Origin: Prunella strophiata | Lineage: Eukaryota > Chordata > Aves > Passeriformes > Prunellidae | Length of the DNA: 64,000 bases | NCBI GenBank assembly: GCA_036583965.1 | Contig: JAZBQD010000014.1 | Coordinates: 27,385,490 to 27,449,489 of the forward strand | Direction of reading: 5' to 3' | Part shown: piece by piece, positions 53,236-64,000 of the stretch | Layout of the letters: each line of letters starts with the position of its first letter | Numbering within the stretch: position 1 is the first letter of the stretch | Made by a program: the position numbers and the translations under genes | Notes under the pieces: model-generated | Seen by the model: only the letters and a program-made list of their open reading frames with translations | Told to the model about the DNA's origin: nothing | The model's database searches: none

Positions 53236-53270
<35 letters not shown>
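53236..53270. repeat. poly-A tract (35 A), longest in the window
   Basis: An uninterrupted run of 35 A follows an AGAGG purine stretch. The upstream 300 bases contain only short frames (52965-53171 plus; 52955-53143 minus) and no recognised gene, so I do not call a retrocopy. Confidence 0.95.
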
Positions 53271-53274
<4 letters not shown>

Positions 53275-55051
53275 AAAGAAAAATCATGCATATAGAGAAT
53301 TATCAAAAAAGGCATTTTAAACTCCTTTTCTTTTTTTGGGTTTGTCTGTTTGTTTGGTTTTTTTTCTGTCCCTTTCCATTAAATTCAATTTATTTGAATT
53401 TTTCAGGAAGCATAATCACTTTTCAGAGATAATTTTCTTGTTTAAAGTAAAAATTTAGGCTTTTGAACTGTTCACATCAACAATAATGAATTAAACCTCT
53501 ACTATGTTCAGTCAATGGTACTCAGCCATAGTTTTGGCTACACTGTGCCTCATGTCATTCTAGAGGTGCTTTTTTATTGTTATGTATTGAAGTGTGATAG
53601 ATGACAGCTCGTAATAAATGGTTGCATTATATGTTTTCCCCACTCTTCAGGAAAAGGTTATTGTTGTCAGGGTCTACTTGTGGGATAGAAACAGGGAGGT
53701 GGGACTTTATGAGTTTGACTATTGATAAATATCTTACCACTAGAACTGTCCAGGAACACCCTCACACATACAAGGCAGCAGGAAAAAGAGTAGGCTACTA
53801 CTTCTCCTAATTCTGAAGAAAAAACCACCAAACCATAATTTCCTTTTCTTTCGGTTACTTATGAAATAAGGTGTTGATTTCACATACTGTAAATCCCTAA
53901 AGGACCAGATGTTGCACTGACTGGGTGAAAAAATCACAAGAATTCACCCAAAAAATGACATTTTTTTAGGTACCATGAGAAAATAGAAATAACTAGAAAG
54001 ATATTGATGTCATAGAGTCATATTTGTTGTTTACCTATGGAGTAAGCAGAGATCTTTAAACAGAAGCTGCCTTTACAGACTCCTTACAATGATACACCAG
54101 TAGGCTCATTTGGTCCAGCACTTCATCTGGAAAACACCTAAAGCTCACTGCTGCAAAAAGATTCAAAAGATTTTATCAGACGAAAAAGCCAGCACAAAGA
54201 AATTTATCCTGATCCAACCAGAAGCATCTGCTCACACTGTCTGCCAGTCTGTTCTGCAGACCTAGTAAAAATGTACAGCTGAAGAGACAGACTTAATTTC
54301 AAATGCATTAAATCATAGCCAGACTGCCATTTGGCATAATGAGAAAGACCTTCCCCACTCCTTTTCTGTTTATGTATAAAATGCATTTGTATTGCCTGTC
54401 ATTATTTAGACTGACTGACCTTGAGGGTTTGTGGTTTTTTGTTTTGTTTCTGCTCCTTTTTAATGTGTACACTGGATAAAAAAACACTGCACAGTGTGAT
54501 ACAAGGGAAGACTTGGATAGGATGAGTTCTCTGTTTTGGTGGAATACTACAACATGGTTGTGCTGCTGTCCATGATGGCATGAACTGCTGTTTTAGGCTG
54601 CTCCTTTTCCACACATGTAAATACAACTGATTAATTTATTTCAGTTAATGACACTTCTATGTCCTGCTCCTAAGCATTTTAACACACACTCTCCACAGTA
54701 TTCAGCTCCCTGGAAGTATTATATGACTGCTGTGGCACTGCAGCTGGAAGGCTGAGCAAAGCTTCTCTCAGAATGTTACCTTTCTGAGAAACAGAAGCAA
54801 GCAACCCCTGCCAAGGCCATCTTCTGTCTGATATCCAACAGCAGCCAGTGCTGCAGAAGTCCTTACACTGAGATGAACACAATGCATCCACAACACATTT
54901 GAAACCAGAATGATAATTAATGCCAGTGAGGACACTGGATTATCATTCCTTAATGTTCAGTGATGGTTATGAACAACCATGGTCCCAGAAAGCTCTTGTG
55001 CAGGAGAAGAGCTGCAGTGCATGAATTAGGGCAGCCTGCACAGGGAAGATC

Positions 55052-55098
55052 ATGTGTGTATGCACACACAGGCCATAGCCAGGCCTGTACACACACAT
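55052..55098. repeat. imperfect hairpin
   Basis: ACAGGCC at 55068-55074 pairs with GGCCTGT at 55082-55088. The outer ATGTGTGTA-type arm pairs with ACACACACAT after a bulge of about six bases. The fold could form in RNA from either strand, but the GT/CA composition makes it likely to be a chance product of microsatellite-like sequence. Confidence 0.6.
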
Positions 55099-56770
55099 CT
55101 ACATTGTACAGAGATGCACAATCCTCGTGTCACAGCTCCTCAGCATGCTCACAGCCAACAAAAACTGTCATGCTGCATCCAGATGTGATGACTTGCCTGT
55201 GTTTTCAGAGACCTCCTCTCCCAAAACAGAAAAACACTTGAAGAATTCTTAAGCACACCAGCCAAAATAAAGGAAGCAAAGTTGGAGCAAAAGTGTTGTG
55301 TACCATGAAACCAAGAGACAGCTGTGAGTAACTCAGTTTACAAGAGAGATGGAAACAAGCACCAGTTGTTGCCAAAGACATGCAATTTGATGTAGAGTGA
55401 AAAAGAACCAATGCTAGGGAATGTAAAAAAAAAGAGTTGTGTCTGCCTGGACTATTAAAGGTTCTTCTTTCACCTTACTCATAGTGTGTGTGGTGGTGGA
55501 TTGGGCAAGGCCTGCCTCTGAAAAGAATTTCTAACTATATTGTATCACCTGCAAATTCTGTTGGGTAGAAAGCAGTCTGATTTGAGTTTGAAGTCCCTGG
55601 AGACATGCATTTAAATTCAAGCCAAAGGTTATTCCCATGGCTTTAAAATCTTCAGTTGCTACATCTGAAAAGAGAAAGTTTTGACAACTGAAATTTAGAT
55701 CTTTGAGAAAAGATTCACTTTGAGACAGTGAATAAATGTCTCTGAATACAACACCACAGGGGTCCTCCTCACAGACAGAAAGATACCCAAATAACAGCTC
55801 TAGACTTGTTCTTTTCTAATATTCTTTCTGCTATCTTCTTATAAAAAGGAAAATTCACCATCTTTAATTCATTTTTAGGAAATAAAATGGATCACCTTAT
55901 TAATATTGAGAAGAAGCAAAAGCTTCCATTCCATGTGATGAACTGCAGGGACAAAAAGAGTTCTGAGGGCACATATTTTAACTGTTTGACCTTCAATTAG
56001 CCATTTCTTAATGAACCTGTGGAATCCAACTCTTGTAATATATCCTCTCCTTTGACCAATATTAGTAATATTACATTGCAGCCTATTTGCTATTCTTTTC
56101 CAGTGGAAATAAAGGAGAAAACCACTTTTCTCTCCTTTCTTTCCTGCATTTCTTAACAAAAATCAACAAATGCAATTCTCCTCTTCATTATTAGCTACTC
56201 TTGGCATTCACATCCATTAAGGAAGGAATCAAGGTCTCTTAATTATTCACTTTTCATATGTTAAACAATTCAGCTTCCCAGCTCCTACAGAAACAAAATG
56301 ACAAAGGAAAGGTGAAATATTTAGGCTGCTATTGCAGTTCATGAACCTTAACACAGGAGGGGAAAATTTACAATTTCAGGGAGCAGCAGAAGTGTCAAAT
56401 ACTGAATGGGAGCTTATTTTCTGAAATCCAAGTTCTGGAGTTGCCAGAGGTCTATTACAAGACTTGAGAATGTTAAAGCATTCTCTAAGTTGACTTTTCT
56501 CCAGCTCAGTTTTCATTCACCCCTATTTTCCCACACAAGACATCACCTCCTCCCTTTCTCCTGACAGTCACTAAGATCAGAATTGCCATCAGATCTGCAA
56601 TGTTCAGACCCACATTTTCTTTTCTGATGATGGTAAATCTCACTGTATGGGTCTCAGAAGTGGCCAACAAGAGACAAATGCTACTTGGAATAATTTCCCA
56701 CTGGTGCCAATTCCACATGTCCTGGTTCCATTCTCTCACCATATCTCAGCAGGGAATGAAGAGACAGTAA

Positions 56771-57148
56771 TTAAACTCTATTTACATTGGTACATTCCTC
56801 TCTAGAGAGAAAGGCTGTGACAGAGCCCTGCCTGAGGCACAGAGGCATCCTGCAGCCTTTCTCCTGGCTCATCCTGGGCTCTAGCTGCTCATGCCTAGCT
56901 CCAGTAACACTGCTGGCAGAAGTGCTGCTGCCTGGGCCCCTCAGCTTAGGAGCTGCATTTAAGCTCCAGCCCATGGCCTGTTCCTGTGCTGTGCTGTGGG
57001 CAAACCTGCACCTTGCTGCTTCTGGCTTGGCCTCATCTCCATCAGCCCTGGCCCTGCAAAGAGGTCCCTGGCCCGGGTGCCCATGAGCAGAGGCTACAAC
57101 GAGCAGGGACGCAGCAGCAGAGGGCAGCACACTCAATGCTGAGGGCAC
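56771..57148 (-). other. GC-rich block with open frames on both strands
   Basis: This isolated stretch of roughly 370 bases is visibly GC-rich against AT-rich flanks. It carries a 125-codon minus frame with an ATG at 57148 and a 99-codon TTG-initiated plus frame (56787-57086). High GC lowers stop density on both strands, so the frames are not independent evidence. The minus product starts with a small hydrophobic run (LPSAAASLLVVASA) that would look signal-like if real. The rest is low-complexity Ala/Ser/Arg/Gly. No domain is recognised. It may be a diverged LTR or other GC-rich repeat, a former CpG island or a non-coding RNA exon. Confidence 0.25.
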
Positions 57149-57171
57149 CTCTTCAGTCCTCAGAAGTGCAG

Positions 57172-57232
57172 AAAAACCCTTTACTTTAAAAAACTTTAAA
57201 ACTTTAAAAAACCTTTACTTTAAAAAACCCTT
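57172..57232. repeat. TTTAAA-rich short tandem repeat
   Basis: CCTTTACTTTAAAAAAC occurs twice, at about 57178 and 57212, with shorter ACTTTAAA units between them. It is directly adjacent to the GC-rich block, so it may mark a junction or a local replication-slippage array. Confidence 0.85.
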
Positions 57233-60200
57233 CTACATGATCTCATTGCCGAGCTTGCACTGGTCAGCACAACTCATGAGCAGAAATATGCGGAGCGCAG
57301 TTGAACTGCACGGCAGTTTTAATTTATAACTTTCAGTTCTCTAATTTCTATTCTGTGTGTTGGCAAATAATAATTGTGGCTGATAACAAAATTGCTTGCA
57401 TGGGGAGGGGGTGGGTAATGATATGTGAGCTGTGTGTGATGAAAGGGAGGAAGATAAGGCTGTGCTGCAGCCCTGAGTGAAGCACAGGATATCGAGTGAC
57501 TTAGCTGCTCATTCCTTTGCTGTTTGCTCCTGCACTGGAGGCACACACAGTCTAGCACACCTCACTTGTGACTGATGACATTTTCTGGATGTATTGCTTT
57601 ATATTTACATTTCAAAACATATACACAGTTAAAATTAAGGTTACATCAATATCATCCCCAATCAAGACTCAGGAAATTAAAACCCACTTCTACTAATTGA
57701 ACTGTACATCTGATCCTTTAATCATTGCTATTAGAACTGTTTAGCTATTGACAGTGTACAGAAGGCAGTGTATACCTTGCAAGGAAGGGAATTTCTTCCA
57801 TGCAGAGCAAAACAAATGGTAACATAATAAGCTTTAGAAATCTACTGGGGAAAAAAAATTATTTGTTCAAAGAGGCTGAGCTAGTGTTACCCTGAGAACA
57901 TTCATTTTTCCATTTCCTGGCTTGAGTTTCAAAAAAAAAAAATTACTTTTATTACAAAAAATTAACCCAAAATTAAGAGCCCTTTCAATTCTGTTTCTCT
58001 TCCAAGATGCAGATGAGCACCACCCCAGATGAGACTGCTAATCTCCAACTTGTGGTTCAAACAATCTACAAACCCAAATAGGTCCTCAGTTTTTCTAATT
58101 AATTAAGATGGAGATTGCAAACAGAGGGACATCTGCCTTTTTATACCTCTCTTAGATGTGAGAGTCAAATGTTGTGTTCCTTCCAAAAGAATTTGAAGGA
58201 GAAATGGAGGAGACTTCTTATTTTAGATTCAACTTCTACTGTATCACTAAGAGAAATAAATGTTTTAAAAACAAGCTTTGCCACCAGTTTCCAAGTTCCA
58301 TCAGAATTATACTCATTCATTACAAGAAATTATCTATGAATCACTACAGTACAGCCAATCTGGGGCTGGACAATCACTTAGTAAAAGGCAGCAGTGAAAG
58401 CCAGCCTATCTACCTATTTATATCACATTTATCATAATGGCATACATTTTCTTTAGAACTATAATTTACTGTGAGTGATTCTCACTTCCTATACCAAATG
58501 ACAAGGAAGCATTAGAGGTTACATTTAATTTTTATGGGTTTTTTTACCCAGTTCCCTAGTTAAACAGGTTAATGAAGTCAATACTATCTGCCTTGTCAGC
58601 CTGCTTACCACCCTCATTAATCACTTTCTGAACTGTTAGTTTTGCTGAAATTAAACTTTGGGGTGGAGAGGTTAAACACACTGTTCCCCCAGGTATTGTC
58701 AAAAGAGACTTCTGGTGAAAGGGAGAGACCTCAAACACACACCCTAAAGAGGAACACTCTGTGGCCTGAGTGTATGCACCAGAGAAAACAACATGGGAAA
58801 GAGCTCAGGCACAAAACCTATGAAAAGTTTGAATCAATGTTTATGTCATTCCAAGGCTCCAAAGTAAAATTAACCACAAAATACATCAGTAGAAGAGATT
58901 TCATTAGTACCAGCAGAACTGGCACCAAGGAACTAATGGCTGTTATTACTTCACAGGGTGTATGAGGAAGAGAAATGGTCTTCTTACACAAGAATTAGTG
59001 TGTTTATCATTAGGTGAAAAAAGGGAAATAAATGGTAAAATGGTGTTATTGTAAACAACTTTGTATTTCTGTTGCATCTGCTGGAAGGACATAAATTCTG
59101 TCATACTGATGATTTTTAACAGCATTTCATTAAACACCAAGAAAGGATATTGCCAGCCTATTCTCTCTCTTTTCAATATGTGTTTGCCAACAAAAGGGAA
59201 AATTTAAAGAGCAAAGACACTATTCTTACCCTTACAACTTCATAAAAGCCTTCTATGCATTGAATGGGGACTGCTGCTTGCATTAGTATAGATGACTAAG
59301 GGGAATCCACAGCTAAATGAAAATAAATTTTAAGTTGCTATGAAGTATACAGCTAAAACTATTTTAAAAACATAAGAATCCCATGTTCTAAATAAAAATA
59401 TATATATTTTTATCTTTTATTATTTTAGTCTCTTATCTTTCTTAAAAATTGTGTTCATTTTTAAAAGAAATGCTGTTGCTTCAGCACCCAGGTGGTAGCA
59501 TGTGGATCACACAGATTTTTAAGGTTATCACAGAGGCAATGAAACAGTCAAGGTGGGATTTTTTAAGCTTAAGTCATAACTAAACTTCTACTATATATCA
59601 AGAAATTTCATATGAAGCAAATCAAACTTTCAAAGGAAGACCAATATTGCCTGTCAACAAAAACAGTCTTGGCAGAATTTAGAGATGCACAAAACTGCAG
59701 AAAATAGAGGATAGACATAAACTAAAAAACAACATTTTAAGAAAATATTGCTAATTTCATTTGGTTAAACAGTTTTAAATGGTTCTGTGAAACACAATTC
59801 CTTATTTAGCAGCTAGTATTACTTCTATTTTAAGTAATTAATAGAAATTTGTTTGATGTGTGATCCAAATAGAATCACCCAGCATTGTTTTGTCCTCAGA
59901 TAGCAAGAGAATGGATGGAGCAGGCAGGATCTAGAGCAGACACTATGATTCCTTCAAGCTTATTAAGCCTCTACAGTGAAGAACACCCCTAAAGCACACA
60001 GCAGAGCAACCTTACCAAGCATCTCTTCTGAGGTGTGTTATTGCTCTGGAAAACTGTGAGTGCTCTCTAGGAAGCTGCACACCAGGTCTGTTTGCTGCTG
60101 CTGTCCATGTCCAGCTCCTGCTTAGGGCTCACATGCAGAGCTCCTCAGTTCAGGTCTGTTTGCTGTAAGGCAGGGTGTCCTTACAGCTGTGGGGTCACCA

Positions 60201-62744
60201 ACCAACAGGATGCCTGGGATGCTGCAGTCACAACCCAGACACAAGCCCCTGAGAGAGGAACTCTTGGGACTGCTGTTTGGGTCATGAAAATGAGAGTATA
60301 GTCAGGAGAGATGTGGGCACAGAGCACCAGAAGCAGGTTGGTAGGCAATTCTTTGACACAAAAGGCAAAGAAAATGGAGAGAAAATAGAATATGAAATGA
60401 AATGCAGTTTCCTTCTCTCCACTTTCCCCTTTACTGGCTTGATTCATGAAGACTGATTTCCCCTACCCATATGGGACTGCCATGGTGCAAATCTTGTCTC
60501 CCCTGGGAAGAAAAACCAATGCCTCAACAGTGTTACAGTTCAAAAGGTGATTAAAGGTACTGAGCAAAGCACCTCCATGCCACAGCCCTTCTAAACCCTA
60601 TACCACCACTTAAAGTTGTGGTACTTCAGTTTTTCATTACAAACCAAGCCAAAATGGCATAGTGGTCTAGATAAACAACAAGGAGGCTGCCAGACCTGTC
60701 CCTTACTGCTACCAGGCAGAGCCACCCTATGGACAGTCAAGGACAGATCTTCAAATGCCTGGGAACAGCCATAACTTAACTTCAAAGGCTGCTAAGACGA
60801 CAGTTCAGAGAAAGGGAAGAAAAGTCATCCCAAAATGTATCTAGCTTTAGACTTTGGAAACAAAATCAACTCAATCTTCAGATTGTTTCAAGACTGACTC
60901 ACCCACAACAGAAGGATGTAGTAGGAGTGCAATATGCTAACAGAGCATCCCTTTTATTTGTATGCAGATGCAGAGAATTACAGGCATAAAGATGTGGGGA
61001 TGTACCTGAAATAATATATTTTCTCCCTATAAAATATTTATGGCTAATCTAATCTTACATTAAGTGTTTCTTAATAATGGCAAACATTTGAGGCATTATA
61101 ATTGTTGAATTGCTAGGAAATGTCATGAAACTAAATGCTTAAAATGTCGAAATTACCTTTATGTCATCTCATTTGAACGAAATTATAAAAAATCATGTTC
61201 TATTCATTATTTTATGTATGTTTCATTATAATAATATGGTTTAGTTTATGTAACAAAAGGATCCTAATTAGATCTTTCTTAAATAGATACAAGTTTATCA
61301 GTTAGCATATCCTGGGTAAACCATTCCAACTAATGCAGCTTTTGCTGCTAATGTCGTGTTTTAATTCTTTCCAGTTGCTAGAGGAGTTATTTATAAGCAC
61401 AGCATGGAGGCTTACACTCATGCTTCTTTGACTGCACATGAAAATAAAGGACATTCAAGTAGAGAGAGAGGGTAGAAAATTAACAATTTTAAATCTCAAA
61501 TCAACCCACATTTTCAATAAAGGAGAACACAAATAGATGAACACACCATGATAAATAAAACATGTGCTTTGACATCTCCTGGATTTAGTAGACAAATTGA
61601 TTTATATCTCTCAAGTAAGAGACAACAAGGAATACTTGCTTTTTGAAAACTGGCACACTACTAAGAAACCAGAATGTTTTTATTTAATTATGGTAATTGT
61701 CTATTAACATTCTAATGCATGCTAAAACATTAGAAGCTCTTCTTTGCCTTTCTTCTCCCATCATGATGATAAATTCATCCAAATTCCCTTCCTTCCAACT
61801 CCTTTCTGTCAACACAGATGAAGTTAAAGAAAATCAGTGAGAAAAAGAAGAGGAGGGGAATCATTTTGTTTTTAAGTGTCATTGCCTATGTTACAAATTC
61901 ACAAGTATCAAAATACATAAGGACAACTGACAAATTTTATATGCGATTCACCAGCAATCAATCCTCATTCCCAGCCCAAAAAAATCTTTAGTTCTCTTGA
62001 AAACACAAAATGCTAAACACATTTCTACACTTCATTCTTAACAGCACCATACCTTTTTGTCTTAACACTTTGGCCTGATTTCTTAGGAAATTAGGCTTAA
62101 TGAGACCATGGGTTTTTTCTAGGTACAGTGATTTTTTAACTTGTTGGCCAACTACAAGCAAATCTGAGAATGGGATACTGATCTCATAGTAGTATTAGAG
62201 ACAATTTATGATATTAATAGCTTATGGTGGTAAGGTCAGCACTCTTTGGAATACAAACCAACATTTCCTCAAATGCACATGCCTTCTGAAATCCAACAGT
62301 AAGCCCTGTCAAAAAAAACTCAAAAAGAAGAGTTTGTGTACTTTTATTTACCCCTTTTTCTTACTTTTAATGAAAGATACCTTGAATTTGTAACAGTAAA
62401 GATAATTTTAAAATAGTAGCTTTTCCACCAGAATTTTAAGGACAAAATGTCACCTGGTTATTGTAGAATTTCTGTTCAAGTTTTAGCACATTATTATCAC
62501 AGTTCATGATGTAAGTTTTATACTTCTCACTTACTCATGATATAAGTATTATATACATAAGACTCTGTTTTACATATATGAATATGTATATATACACACA
62601 TTTGCACATCAATATGTGCCAGTTGAAACATTTCATCTTTACTTAACTAAAAGATTTTCTGTTTGTACTATAACATAACAGTTTAGCATTTCTAGAAACA
62701 ATCAGATTATTGAAAGGAAGCTCTTCTATAGCACTTCTTACAAG
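57233..62744. other. non-coding DNA
   Basis: I see no gene. There is a partial duplication of CAGGTCTGTTTGCTG at 60083 and 60151 in a GC-richer patch. At about 61030-61450 there is a complex stretch without simple repeats, containing TAATTA-type cores, that could be a conserved non-coding element. The 107-codon frame at 58642-58965 starts at TTG and has no recognisable domain. Confidence 0.72.
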
Positions 62745-62990
62745 TAGTCATGGAAAAGACAAGGTGCAATGGGTACAAGTTACTCCTGGGGAGTTTCTGA
62801 TTGCTCACACAAGGAAAATTTTTCACAATGAGAACAATTAGGCATTGGAATAACTTCCCCAGAAAAGTGGTGATTTCCCCAACACTTTGGCTGGACAAGG
62901 TGCTGGGCCATTTTATTGAGACAGTGCTTTTGCTAAGAATGGTTTAACCAGGTAACTCTTGAGAATCCTTCCAAGATGGTATTCTTTGTT
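62745..62990 (+). mobile_element. CR1 LINE 3' fragment, sense
   Basis: The segment follows the sense CR1 3' region through recognisable landmarks. These are ACAAGGTGCAATGGGTACAA, then GGCATTGGAATAACTTCCCC with CAGAAAAGTGGTGATTTCCCC (compare the family's CACTGGAACAGGTTGCCCAGAG), then GGCTGGACAAGGTGCTG. It ends in a diverged ATCCTTCCAAGATGGTATTCT. It is diverged, lacks terminal repeats and is 5'-truncated. Consensus landmarks are recalled, not searched. Confidence 0.75.
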
Positions 62991-63017
62991 ACTCAGAAAA
63001 TCTTCTTCTTTGAAAAT

Positions 63018-63197
63018 GTGATTAGGAACTGAAACAAGCTCACCAGTGAAGTCATGGATCCAAGCCTGTCAGTGTTCAAGAATTATTTGAACAACATTCT
63101 TAAATATTAGGTTAAACTGTTAGGTTGCCCCATGTGGAATCAGGAGCTGATCCATGAGTCCCTTCCAAATCAGGATATTCTATGATCCTATGATTCA
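63018..63197 (+). mobile_element. second CR1 LINE 3' end, sense, tandem
   Basis: About 30 bases after the first copy, another CR1 3' region begins at the GGAACTGAAACAAGCTCACC landmark. It passes CAGTGTTCAAGAATTATTTG and GAGTCCCTTCCAAATCAGGA and ends in TATTCTATGATCCTATGATT, the CR1 terminal repeat. The intact terminal repeat fixes the 3' end and the plus orientation. It looks like a different subfamily from the first copy. Confidence 0.85.
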
Positions 63198-64000
63198 CTA
63201 TCATGGCTTCCTGGACAAATGGCAATCAAAACCACAAGCCAAATAGATTTTCCTGGTGAGAACATGGGTTTGATACACACAAAAAGCAGGAACTTGAATA
63301 GCTCACAACACAAAATATACACAAGGAAATGTAATATGCACAAGTATATATGAGCCAAAGAGCCAAATAAGGGGAGTAGTCCTATTCCTCATCACGCCAT
63401 GCCTTTAAATTGTCACTCACTGGTTTCAGAAGCAAGCTCTTCATTCCACTTTAAGGAAGTAGTTGCTTTTCTGTATTGTCTTCAGATATAACACAGTACT
63501 GTGCAGCTCTCTCAAGCCATTCATTGACCACAGGTAGGCAACTCCCTTCTTTGTATCTTGACCTATTAAAGTCCCACTCTGTTTCCTCTCTATTTAATTG
63601 CAGTCTATATAAAAACTGACTCTCCCAGATATTACAACATATGAAAATCAAGGACTATTTTCCACCAAAAACAATGAAAAATAAATCTATTAAGATTTTA
63701 AGGACTGGGGTCAGAATTATCTTACATGAGTAATATAAAATGCAAATTTCTGCAGATTTAGGAAAGCAACATGACTAACTTGAGATTCAGGGCCTGTTTT
63801 TGAAAAGATATGGGTTTTTATAAAATTGATAAAGAATAATAGAGAACATGCTAAAATATAAGCATTTCCTCCATGCATAATTTTCTCTTCAGCTTTGTCC
63901 TTCTTACAATTAGGTAGTGGAACATACTTAAATAATGAGAGGAGGTAGTATCACTTTAAGTGTGAGGAGGTTATAATTTAGCAGCACTACTACACTTTTG
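63198..64000. other. non-coding DNA
   Basis: I see no gene or repeat beyond the CR1 end. The frame at 63451-63651 on the minus strand is short and featureless. Confidence 0.72.

Larger units (their letters stand above)
47066..56770. other. non-coding DNA
   Basis: I see no gene. Landmarks are a direct duplication at 49009-49038, A-runs at 48586 and 53236, an imperfect hairpin at 55052-55098, and GC-richer patches near 54700-55200. The plus-strand frame of 101 codons at 49366-49671 starts at TTG, is lysine/asparagine-rich as expected of AT-rich DNA, and has no domain. Confidence 0.72.

Noticed and set aside
54085..54200. TTTGGTCCAGCACTTCATCTGG resembling the start of an ancient CR1
   Set aside because: The similarity is short and the next expected landmarks are absent, so I did not annotate it.
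58642..58965. 107-codon plus-strand open frame
   Set aside because: It is TTG-initiated and rich in Lys, Thr and Ser, with no motif or splice sites of note; chance is sufficient.
1..64000. Bacterial-type systems: CRISPR arrays, phage genes, defence islands, operons
   Set aside because: No spaced direct-repeat arrays, dense same-strand ORFs or ribosome-binding sites exist; the window is vertebrate non-coding DNA.
1..64000. tRNA, rRNA or endogenous retroviral coding sequence
   Set aside because: I saw no A/B box with cloverleaf, no rRNA core motifs, and no reverse transcriptase or protease motif in any frame. A solo LTR cannot be excluded by eye.

Overview
The window is AT-rich, CpG-poor vertebrate nuclear DNA with no bacterial features. 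There are no ribosome-binding sites, no dense ORFs on one strand and no operons. The best clue to its source is the repeat content. Four to five diverged CR1 (chicken repeat 1) LINE fragments can be recognised by eye, including 3' ends that carry the family's TTCTATGAT-type terminal repeat. There is no Alu, B1/B2 or L1. Low repeat density with CR1 as the only recognisable interspersed family points to a bird. Crocodilian or turtle DNA is a weaker alternative, and the species cannot be named.

Layout. 1-17.2 kb: unannotatable non-coding DNA with A-rich simple repeats and a small CpG-containing patch near 3.9 kb. 17.25-18.9 kb: two exon-like segments, one on each strand; the longest ORF of the window (151 codons, minus) overlaps the second. 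18.9-36 kb: non-coding, with one ancient antisense CR1 near 23.5 kb. 36.4-37.4 kb: the most gene-like stretch, with a TATA-like element about 84 bases upstream of a consensus Kozak ATG, a hydrophobic overlapping frame and then a GT-rich microsatellite. 37.4-45 kb: non-coding, with a small minus-strand ORF at 43.0-43.25 kb and CA, TCC and poly-A repeats. 45.2-47.1 kb: a doubtful and then a clear CR1 fragment. 47.1-56.7 kb: non-coding, with the longest poly-A tract (35 A). 56.78-57.23 kb: an isolated GC-rich block with open frames on both strands, followed by a TTTAAA-rich tandem repeat. 57.3-62.7 kb: mostly featureless. 62.74-63.2 kb: two CR1 3' ends in tandem. The end is non-coding.

No protein-coding gene can be identified with confidence. 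A rough estimate of my own, assuming about 63% AT, predicts several open frames of 100 or more codons by chance in 64 kb across six frames. The five seen (101, 107, 112, 125 and 151 codons) are therefore about what chance gives. The window is best read as a large intron or intergenic region. A few exon- or promoter-like signals are recorded as candidates. I did not find a new biological system.
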